In this document: positions 1 through 5,309 of the stretch, one piece after another
How positions within the stretch are numbered: the stretch's first letter is position 1
How the letters are laid out: the number at the start of each line of letters is the position of its first letter
Assembly: GCA_002314715.1 (NCBI GenBank)
Contig: DCGY01000028.1
Span: forward strand, 1-5,908
DNA: 5,908 nt
Direction: 5' to 3'
Origin: Lachnospiraceae bacterium UBA1766
GTDB lineage: Bacteria; Bacillota; Clostridia; Lachnospirales; Lachnospiraceae
Program-made: the position numbers and the translations under genes
Notes under the pieces: model-generated
Database searches by the model: none
What the model saw: only the letters and a program-made list of their open reading frames with translations
What the model was told of the DNA's origin: nothing

Positions 1-812
1 TTGGTGTAGAGATTTTCTTAAAGCACTTTTTGAATATGACAACTTCTCCATTGCCCCGTAAGGCAGACATTGGAGTGATTGAACCCGGAGAGAAGGAATT
101 CAGCGCTTTTGTATTCAAGATTCAGGCAAATATGAACAAGGCACACAGAGACCGTGTGGCATTTATGCGAATCTGTTCCGGTAAGTTTGATGCTTCCATG
201 GAAGTACGTCATGTACAGGGAAATAAAGTGATGCGTCTTTCACAGCCCCAGCAGATTATGGCAGATGAAAGAAAGATTTTAACAGAGGCTTATGCCGGTG
301 ATATTATCGGTGTGTTTGACCCGGGTATTTTCTCTATCGGAGATACCCTTTGCATGCCGAAGGATAAATTTGCCTACGAAGGAATACCTACCTTTGCTCC
401 GGAGCATTTTGCCAGAGTGCGTCAGATTGATACCATGAAGAGAAAGCAGTTTGTAAAAGGTATCGAACAGATTGCACAGGAAGGTGCGATTCAGATTTTC
501 CAGGAAGTGAATTCCGGTATGGAAGAAATCATTGTGGGCGTTGTAGGTGTGCTGCAATTTGAAGTGTTGAAGTATCGTTTGGAGAATGAGTACAACGTAG
601 AAATCCGTTTGGAGAATCTTCCTTACGAGCATATTCGCTGGATTGAAAATAAAGATGAGGTGGATCTTGCAAAATTAACCGGTACATCGGATATGAAAAA
701 GGTTAAGGATATGAAGGGAAATCCTTTGTTATTGTTTGTAAATCCCTGGAGTATCGGTATGACACTGGATCGAAACAAGGGCCTTGTTTTGGCAGAATTT
801 AGCAAGAATTAA
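1..812 (+). CDS. prfC: Peptide chain release factor 3 (RF3), C-terminal part; 5' end outside window
   Basis: RF3 is the cytoplasmic translational GTPase that removes RF1/RF2 from the ribosome after peptide release. The first complete codon is at position 3, and 269 codons are read before TAA at 810-812. Full RF3 is about 530 residues, so the GTPase domain (P-loop, switches) lies upstream and cannot be inspected. What remains is the EF-Tu-like domain II, with the RF3-typical FVFKIQANMNKAHRDRVAFM at window codons 36-55. The RF3-specific domain III follows (about codons 133-225), with the VGVVGVLQFEVL and EYNVEIRLENLP stretches seen in E. coli RF3. The FKIQANM and GVLQFEV signatures separate it from EF-G and from tetracycline-resistance relatives. 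The C-terminus ends at the usual place, with no sign of decay. The lipoprotein gene starts 5 bases after the stop, so the two may share a transcript. Identity is near certain from motif recall; only the N-terminus is unseen. Confidence 0.96.
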   Translation, partial: GVEIFLKHFLNMTTSPLPRKADIGVIEPGEKEFSAFVFKIQANMNKAHRDRVAFMRICSGKFDASMEVRHVQGNKVMRLSQPQQIMADERKILTEAYAGDIIGVFDPGIFSIGDTLCMPKDKFAYEGIPTFAPEHFARVRQIDTMKRKQFVKGIEQIAQEGAIQIFQEVNSGMEEIIVGVVGVLQFEVLKYRLENEYNVEIRLENLPYEHIRWIENKDEVDLAKLTGTSDMKKVKDMKGNPLLLFVNPWSIGMTLDRNKGLVLAEFSKN

Positions 813-817
813 CAAGT

Positions 818-2023
818 ATGAAAAAGAAAATGATGGTTTTGCCGGCCTTGCTTTTGGCAAGTGTCAGCGTATTGTCCGGATGCAACGGGGAGAACCTTTC
901 CGAACAGGTGATTTCTCTGGAATCCAGACCCTACATAGGACAAGATCAGTCGAATTCCGCCTACACAGAAGAGCGAGAGCGTAATTTTGTTGTAAAGAAT
1001 TCGTTTTTGTATGGTTATTCTCTGCTGAATGACGCACAGAAGATTTGGTATGATGAGATGGTTTCGATTTTGGACCGGATGGGAAAAAAGGAAATGCTTT
1101 CCCAAACCGGAATGGACAAGGGACTTACTGCTGAGGATATTGATTCAATCTTTATGAGCGTGATGATGGACCATCCGGAGTTTTTCTTTGTGAAGGGATA
1201 TACCTATGTGACGTATAAAAGCGATGGACAGATTCTTGGTTATGAGCTGACCGGAGATTACAGTTATACGATGGAGGAAGCAGGGGAGCTTTATCAAAAG
1301 GCAAGCCATCGGGCACAGGAGATTTGGGACGGGATTCCCAAGGATGCCGATTCTTATGAAAAGGTGAAATATATCTATGAAACCGTTATCCGCAATACGG
1401 AATATGTGGTGGATGCGCGGGATAATCAGAATATTTTATCGGTTTTGTTGTACGGACAATCGGTTTGTCAAGGGTACGCAAAGACGGTACAGTATTTGCT
1501 AAATGGTATGGGAATTGATTGTACGTTGGTACAGGGGAAGGTGATTTCCGGTGAAGGACATGCCTGGAATTTACTGAATCTGGATGGAAGCTATTATTAT
1601 CTGGATGCTACCTGGGGAGATGCCTCCTATAACCGGGAGGCGGGTCTTGAAGAGCAGCAGGTTCCGGATATCAATTACGAATATTTGTGCGTTACGACAG
1701 CGGATTTAATGAAAACCCATATTCCCAGGGAGGATATTCCTTTGCCGGATTGCAAAGACACCGGGGATAATTATTTCGTAAGAGAAAATGCTTATTTCAC
1801 GGAATATAACGAGCAATTGTTAACCCAATTGTTTCAGGTGTGGGAAACCAATCCCCAAAAGATTGTGGAACTGAAATGTGGGAATTCGTTTTGCTTTGAG
1901 CAAATGCAACGGGAATTGCTGGAAAATCGGAACATTTTCGGACTGATTCATATCGAGTTGGAGACCTTGGCCTATAGCATAAATGAAGAACAATTGTCCA
2001 TGACATTTTGGATGACAAAATAA
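818..2023 (+). CDS. Transglutaminase-like domain lipoprotein (secreted, function unknown)
   Basis: This is a 401-residue predicted lipoprotein. The N-terminus has basic residues (KKK, 2-4), a hydrophobic stretch (about 5-20) and the lipobox Leu19-Ser20-Gly21-Cys22, so Cys22 should be lipidated and the protein anchored on the outer face of the membrane. Residues about 160-265 form a transglutaminase/papain-like core. Cys217 lies in SVCQGYAKTVQYLL, His248 in GEGHAWNLL and Asp263 in YYYLDATWGD, a complete catalytic triad. Such bacterial domains are usually described as cysteine peptidases or amidases as well as true cross-linkers, so the reaction here is not known. Residues about 24-150 and 275-401 match nothing I recognise. 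No Shine-Dalgarno is visible before ATG 818. The 5-base gap after prfC suggests translational coupling, and later in-frame ATGs at 830 and 833 have no better site and would remove the basic n-region. Family and export are well supported; substrate is unknown. Confidence 0.9.
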   Translation: MKKKMMVLPALLLASVSVLSGCNGENLSEQVISLESRPYIGQDQSNSAYTEERERNFVVKNSFLYGYSLLNDAQKIWYDEMVSILDRMGKKEMLSQTGMDKGLTAEDIDSIFMSVMMDHPEFFFVKGYTYVTYKSDGQILGYELTGDYSYTMEEAGELYQKASHRAQEIWDGIPKDADSYEKVKYIYETVIRNTEYVVDARDNQNILSVLLYGQSVCQGYAKTVQYLLNGMGIDCTLVQGKVISGEGHAWNLLNLDGSYYYLDATWGDASYNREAGLEEQQVPDINYEYLCVTTADLMKTHIPREDIPLPDCKDTGDNYFVRENAYFTEYNEQLLTQLFQVWETNPQKIVELKCGNSFCFEQMQRELLENRNIFGLIHIELETLAYSINEEQLSMTFWMTK

Positions 2024-2040
2024 GGAAAAAATGATATACT
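2012..2040 (+). promoter_or_regulatory. Putative sigma-A promoter for the Asp23-nusB-xseAB-ispA operon
   Basis: A -35 box ATGACA (2012-2017, 5 of 6 to TTGACA) is followed by a 17-base spacer and a -10 box TATACT (2035-2040, 5 of 6 to TATAAT). A TGn extension sits just before the -10 (TGA at 2032-2034). The -35 box lies inside the last codons of the lipoprotein gene. Transcription should begin near 2047, giving a leader of about 60 bases. The -10 box forms half of an 11-base dyad TATACTGTATA (2035-2045), which could be an operator or chance. The call comes from consensus match and spacing only. Confidence 0.6.
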
Positions 2041-2094
2041 GTATAAAATGCAGTTTTGTTGGTATTTATATATTCCGACAGAAGAAAGAAATGC

Positions 2095-2100
2095 AGGAGG
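2095..2100 (+). promoter_or_regulatory. Ribosome binding site deciding the Asp23-family start
   Basis: AGGAGG lies 8 bases before ATG 2109 and is the strongest Shine-Dalgarno in the window. An in-frame ATG at 2031 has no such site and falls upstream of the predicted transcription start, so it is rejected as the start. Confidence 0.8.
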
Positions 2101-2108
2101 AAGTAAAG

Positions 2109-2507
2109 ATGTCAAACGAAGAAGTTAAGGAAATAGATAGAAGTGCGGTGATTTTAAAGGAGGATGACCAGGTCGGTGCGGTACAAATCGCAGATGATGT
2201 GGTAGCAATGATTGCCTCTTTGGCCGCTACAGAAGTAGAGGGTATCAGCTCTATGGCCGGAAACATTACCAACGAGCTTATGAGCAAGGTTGGAGTGAAA
2301 AACCTGACCAAGGGTGTGAAAGTAGATATTAACGGAAATAAGGTACGTGTAGCATTGGCACTTGCGTTGGATTACGGTTACAACATTCCCACCACCTGTC
2401 AGCTGGTACAGGCAAAAGTGAAATCCACGATTGAAAATATGACAGGACTTACCTGTAGCGATGTAAACATCCGTATTTCCGGAATTACCATGAAAAAGGA
2501 CAGATAG
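2109..2507 (+). CDS. Asp23/Gls24 family envelope stress response protein (YqhY-like)
   Basis: This 132-residue cytoplasmic protein belongs to the Asp23/Gls24 family (formerly DUF322). After a charged N-terminal tail (1-20) comes the family core: VQIADDVVAMIASLAATEVE (25-44), the VEGISSMAG stretch, a central GVKVDINGNKVRVALALAL (69-87), then DYGYNIP, VQAKVKSTIENMTGL and a closing DVNIRISGI (118-126). Length and order are normal for the family. Position directly before nusB matches YqhY of Bacillus, which has been linked to acetyl-CoA carboxylase control; S. aureus Asp23 is a membrane-associated envelope stress protein. Which role applies here cannot be told from sequence, so no symbol is given. 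The start at 2109 is chosen for its AGGAGG site and because an upstream ATG at 2031 lies in the promoter. The longer reading would add 26 residues (beginning MIYCIKCSF) that do not belong to the family. It is the first gene of the operon. Confidence 0.92.
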   Translation: MSNEEVKEIDRSAVILKEDDQVGAVQIADDVVAMIASLAATEVEGISSMAGNITNELMSKVGVKNLTKGVKVDINGNKVRVALALALDYGYNIPTTCQLVQAKVKSTIENMTGLTCSDVNIRISGITMKKDR

Positions 2508-2521
2508 GATAAAATATTATT

Positions 2522-2923
2522 ATGGGAAGACACGAACAGAGAGAACAGGTTTTTAAATTGGTTTTTCAGACCGAGTTTAATGCACCGGAGGAGATGCCTC
2601 AGCAGATTCGTTTGTTTTTTGATGATGAAGAAAGAGCATTGCCTGAGCAGGAAGAGGATTTGATTTCAGAGCGTTTTTTGAAGGTTCAGGAGAAACTTGG
2701 TGAAATCGATGCCATGATTACAGAGCAGGCAACCGGTTGGAGAATTGAGCGTATCGGTAAAGTGGAGCTTGCGGTGCTTCGTTTGGCTGTTTATGAGATT
2801 AAATTCGACGAGGATATTCCCGATAGTGTAGCCATTAATGAGGCGGTGGAGATTGCCAAGAAATACGGTCAGGAATCTTCCGGCTCTTTTGTAAATGCGA
2901 TTTTGGCAAAATTTGTAAAGTAA
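2522..2923 (+). CDS. nusB: Transcription antitermination factor NusB
   Basis: NusB binds boxA RNA together with NusE (ribosomal protein S10) and supports antitermination on rRNA operons. The 133-residue length is normal. The N-terminal helix is basic and starts near RHEQREQVFKLVFQ (3-16). The central hallmark GWRIERIGKVELAVLRLAVYE (72-92) and the C-terminal INEAVEIAKKYG (105-116) plus GSFVNAILAKFV (121-132) are family signatures of the all-helical NusB fold. The segment at about 18-50 is rich in Glu and Asp, as in many clostridial homologues. The gene begins 14 bases after the Asp23-family stop with only a modest AGGA (2506-2509) about 12 bases upstream, so expression probably leans on the preceding gene. 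Its stop is one base before the xseA start. In Bacillus, folD sits between nusB and xseA; here it is absent. Confidence 0.96.
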   Translation: MGRHEQREQVFKLVFQTEFNAPEEMPQQIRLFFDDEERALPEQEEDLISERFLKVQEKLGEIDAMITEQATGWRIERIGKVELAVLRLAVYEIKFDEDIPDSVAINEAVEIAKKYGQESSGSFVNAILAKFVK

Positions 2924-2924
2924 G

Positions 2925-4166
2925 GTGACAAGAATACGTAACGTATATTCCGTAACACAATTAAATGCATATATTAAAAATATGTTTACCCAGGACTACT
3001 TATTGCAGTCTCTTTTTGTGAAGGGAGAGGTTAGTAACTGTAAATATCATACCTCGGGACATATTTATTTTACTTTGAAGGACCCCAAGGGTACTGTTAG
3101 CTGTATTATGTTTGCAGGGAACCGTTCCGGTCTTTCTTTTCGTTTAGCGGACGGACAACAGGTAGTGGTTGGCGGAACTGTGGATGTATATGAGAGAGAC
3201 GGCAAGTATCAAATGTATGCCAAACAGATTATCCTGGACGGAGTCGGCCTTTTGTACGAAAAATATGAGCAATTAAAGCGGGAATTGGAAGAAGAGGGCA
3301 TGTTTGCTCCGGAGTATAAGCAACCGATTCCACCCTATATAAAAACACTGGGTGTAGTTACCGCTTCAACAGGTGCGGCCATTCGGGATATTATACAAAT
3401 TGCCACCAGACGAAACCCCTATGTGCAGATTATTCTGTATCCTGCGCTGGTTCAGGGGCAAGGAGCAGTGCCAAGCATTATCAAGGGTATTCGTACGTTG
3501 GAAGCCATGCAGGTGGATGTTATGATTGTGGGGCGAGGCGGTGGCTCCATAGAGGATTTATGGGCTTTTAACGAGCGGGAGGTGGCGCAGGCAGTGTTTG
3601 ACTGTTCTGTTCCCATTATCTCTGCAGTAGGACATGAAACGGACACCACCATTATCGATTATGTTTCGGATCTGAGAGCACCCACACCTTCGGCGGCGGC
3701 AGAATTGGCAGTAGCGGATTTTCGCTTGTTGCTTCGCCGGTTAGAGGATGAAAAGGATGCACTTGATCAGGGGATGCATCGTGTGATTCAGCGATACAGA
3801 CAGCAGGCTTCATCCTATGAAATGCAGCTTCGCTATCTGAATCCCACCTATAAAATCAGACAACATAGGCAGTACGCCATTTCTTTGGAAGAACGTTTGC
3901 AGGAACGTATGCAGTCCGTTCTGAAAGCCAAAAGGCATGCCTTGCAGATATATATTGAACGGATGGAGGGATTATCCCCTTTGCAGAAACTAAACAGCGG
4001 ATATGCTTATGTGGAGAATTCGCAGGGAAAGCATATCACCGGTATTTGTCAGATGCAGGTAGGAGAAGAATTGTACATTCGGTTAAAAGATGGATTTGCC
4101 AATGCAACGGTAAACCGGCTGGGAAAGGAAAATGGCGATGGCAAAAACGGCAACGAAGAAAAATAA
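2925..4166 (+). CDS. xseA: Exodeoxyribonuclease VII large subunit
   Basis: XseA is the catalytic subunit of exonuclease VII, which degrades single-stranded DNA from both ends in repair. The 413-residue length is typical. Residues about 6-100 are the N-terminal OB-fold that binds ssDNA, starting VYSVTQLNAYIKNMF. The catalytic domain carries VVTASTGAAIRD (Asp155), GRGGGSIEDLWAFN (Arg204) and SAVGHETDTTIID (His237, Asp240). These correspond to E. coli residues reported as essential (Asp155, Arg205, His238, Asp241, from memory). Residues about 260-350 are a long charged helical stretch expected to bind XseB. The tail holds the SPLQKLNSGYAYV motif and a small beta domain. The start is GTG 2925, one base after the nusB stop. 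The frame is closed by TAA at 2916-2918, so no earlier start exists. No clear Shine-Dalgarno is present, which suggests coupling to nusB. The 3' end overlaps xseB by about 29 bases. Confidence 0.98.
   Translation: MTRIRNVYSVTQLNAYIKNMFTQDYLLQSLFVKGEVSNCKYHTSGHIYFTLKDPKGTVSCIMFAGNRSGLSFRLADGQQVVVGGTVDVYERDGKYQMYAKQIILDGVGLLYEKYEQLKRELEEEGMFAPEYKQPIPPYIKTLGVVTASTGAAIRDIIQIATRRNPYVQIILYPALVQGQGAVPSIIKGIRTLEAMQVDVMIVGRGGGSIEDLWAFNEREVAQAVFDCSVPIISAVGHETDTTIIDYVSDLRAPTPSAAAELAVADFRLLLRRLEDEKDALDQGMHRVIQRYRQQASSYEMQLRYLNPTYKIRQHRQYAISLEERLQERMQSVLKAKRHALQIYIERMEGLSPLQKLNSGYAYVENSQGKHITGICQMQVGEELYIRLKDGFANATVNRLGKENGDGKNGNEEK
4126..4129 (+). promoter_or_regulatory. Ribosome binding site for xseB, inside xseA
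   Basis: AGGA within GGGAAAGGAA (4121-4130) lies 8 bases before ATG 4138 but only 2 bases before the other in-frame ATG at 4132. Spacing therefore favours 4138 as the xseB start. Confidence 0.55.
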
Positions 4167-4380
4167 TCTTTCCTTGGAGGAATGCTTTGCTTCCCTGGAG
4201 GAGATTATCGGAAATATGAATCGGGAAGAGATTTCTTTGGAGGAGGCCTTTGCCTCTTACAGCAAAGGAATGGAATTACTGAAAAATTGCAATGAACAAA
4301 TAGACAGAGTCGAGAAGCAGGTATTGGTTCTTGGTGGAGAGGATTCGGATGATAACACAGGATTTTCAGCAGAAGCTTAG
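4138..4380 (+). CDS. xseB: Exodeoxyribonuclease VII small subunit
   Basis: XseB is the small helical partner that binds in several copies to XseA in cytoplasmic exonuclease VII and keeps its activity in check. The 80-residue product has the family pattern: LSLEECFASLEEIIGNMN (12-29), then the EEISLEEAFASYSKGMELLK block (30-49) and NEQIDRVEKQVLVL (52-65), followed by an acidic, probably disordered tail. A start at 4132 would add only Met-Ala; 4138 is preferred because AGGA sits 8 bases upstream of it. The gene overlaps the end of xseA by 29 bases in another frame and the start of ispA by 32 bases. Of its 243 bases, about a quarter therefore code in two frames. This arrangement fits coupled translation of the two exonuclease subunits. 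Confidence 0.95.
   Translation: MAKTATKKNNLSLEECFASLEEIIGNMNREEISLEEAFASYSKGMELLKNCNEQIDRVEKQVLVLGGEDSDDNTGFSAEA
4336..4343 (+). promoter_or_regulatory. Ribosome binding site for ispA, inside xseB
   Basis: GGAGAGGA lies 5 bases before ATG 4349. In-frame TTG 4331 and GTG 4334 would start before or on this site and have no comparable signal of their own, so ATG 4349 is taken as the start. Confidence 0.6.
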
Positions 4381-5257
4381 TGAAAAAGCGAAACAGGCAG
4401 AGGCTATTGTATATCGTTTCCTGCCACCGGAATCAGGTTATCAAAAAACAGTATTGGAAGCAATGAATTACAGCGTGGAAGCAGGCGGAAAACGTTTGCG
4501 CCCCTTATTTATGATGGCTTCCTTCCGGCTGTTTGGCGGACAGGGAGAGATCGTGGAGCCTTTTATGGCGGCCATGGAAATGATTCATACCTATTCTTTG
4601 GTACATGACGATCTTCCTGCAATGGATAATGATGATTATCGAAGAGGCAGACACACTACCTGGAAAGCGTATGGTGAAGCCATGGGTGTTTTGGCCGGAG
4701 ATGGTTTGCTCAATTATGCCTTTGAGACGGCCTTAAAAGCCTTTGATGTTGCTGCAAGTGAAGAATATCCCCGTGTAATATCGGCACTTCAGGTTTTGGC
4801 AAAAAAGGCCGGGGTGTATGGTATGATTGGTGGACAGTGTGCTGATGTGGAGGCCGAGAAAAAACAGATTGAATTGACAGAAGACAGGCTTCTTTTTATC
4901 CATGAATTAAAGACAGCCGCTTTGATTCAGTCTTCTTTGATGATTGGCGCGATTCTGGCAGGAGCATCTCCCGAGCAGGCGGATAAGATGGAACGTTTGG
5001 GATATGATATTGGTGTTGCTTTTCAAATCCAGGATGATATATTGGATGTCATCGGCGACAGTGAGGAATTGGGAAAACCGGTTGGCAGTGATGCCAAAAA
5101 TGAAAAACAGACTTATGTTACCATTCATGGCTTGGAGAACTCCAGGAAGGAAGTAGAACGTTTGTCCAAGGAAGCTATCTCTCTTTTGCAGGAATTGAAT
5201 GGAGACAGTGCATTCCTGGAGGGAATGGTTGATTATTTGATTGATCGCAGAAAATAA
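4349..5257 (+). CDS. ispA: Farnesyl (short-chain polyprenyl) diphosphate synthase
   Basis: This cytoplasmic trans-prenyltransferase condenses isopentenyl diphosphate with dimethylallyl and geranyl diphosphate, probably to farnesyl diphosphate, feeding undecaprenyl carrier lipid and quinones. Read from ATG 4349 it has 302 residues, the normal length. Key motifs are GGKRLRP (46-52, substrate-binding Lys and Arg), the first Asp-rich motif with Asp87, Asp88 and Asp93 (HDDLPAMDNDDYRRG, from 86), and the second with Asp229, Asp230 and Asp233 (FQIQDDILDVIGD). The first motif has the two-residue insertion of bacterial enzymes, and Tyr82 stands five residues before it. That pattern is known for bacterial farnesyl rather than geranylgeranyl synthases, but chain length is still an inference. 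The C-terminus is ordinary. The gene overlaps xseB by 32 bases and is followed after 52 bases by dxs, which starts the same isoprenoid pathway. Confidence 0.95.
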   Translation: MITQDFQQKLSEKAKQAEAIVYRFLPPESGYQKTVLEAMNYSVEAGGKRLRPLFMMASFRLFGGQGEIVEPFMAAMEMIHTYSLVHDDLPAMDNDDYRRGRHTTWKAYGEAMGVLAGDGLLNYAFETALKAFDVAASEEYPRVISALQVLAKKAGVYGMIGGQCADVEAEKKQIELTEDRLLFIHELKTAALIQSSLMIGAILAGASPEQADKMERLGYDIGVAFQIQDDILDVIGDSEELGKPVGSDAKNEKQTYVTIHGLENSRKEVERLSKEAISLLQELNGDSAFLEGMVDYLIDRRK

Positions 5258-5285
5258 GATTACGTTAAGGGGCGTTATCTTTTTT
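5258..5285 (+). terminator. Weak intrinsic terminator or attenuator-like hairpin between ispA and dxs
   Basis: GATTACG (5258-5264) can pair with CGTTATC (5273-5279) through six pairs and one T-T mismatch around an 8-base loop (5265-5272). It is followed directly by six T residues (5280-5285). A residues before the stem (5251-5257, within the ispA stop region) could extend pairing into the T run. Only two of the pairs next to the loop and one at the base are G-C, so the stem is weak and full termination is unlikely. If it works, it would lower dxs transcript relative to ispA. It may be chance in AT-rich sequence. Confidence 0.35.
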
Positions 5286-5298
5286 GGGGATGCAGATG

Positions 5299-5303
5299 CG
5301 GAG
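5299..5303 (+). promoter_or_regulatory. Ribosome binding site for dxs
   Basis: CGGAG lies 6 bases before ATG 5310. It supports this start over the in-frame TTG at 5241, which lies within ispA. Confidence 0.55.
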
Positions 5304-5309
5304 AAAACT

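Noticed and set aside
279..632. A 117-codon open frame on the minus strand.
   Set aside because: It lies wholly opposite the conserved RF3 domains, has no ribosome site, and its sequence resembles no protein; it is a shadow of prfC.
1..812. Elongation factor G or a ribosomal protection protein as the identity of the first gene.
   Set aside because: Domain II and III motifs (FKIQANM, GVLQFEV) and the C-terminus at the RF3 length fit RF3, and EF-G domains IV and V are missing.
784..984. A 66-codon plus-strand frame bridging prfC and the lipoprotein gene.
   Set aside because: It overlaps both genes in another frame, including the signal peptide and lipobox region, and has no start signal or recognisable product.
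2031..2108. A 26-residue N-terminal extension of the Asp23-family protein.
   Set aside because: It begins inside the -10 region of the promoter, lacks a ribosome site and does not resemble the family.
2955..2985. An AT-rich inverted repeat near the xseA start (CATAT ... ATATG).
   Set aside because: The five-base arms consist mostly of A and T within codons for conserved XseA residues, so chance is the simpler explanation.
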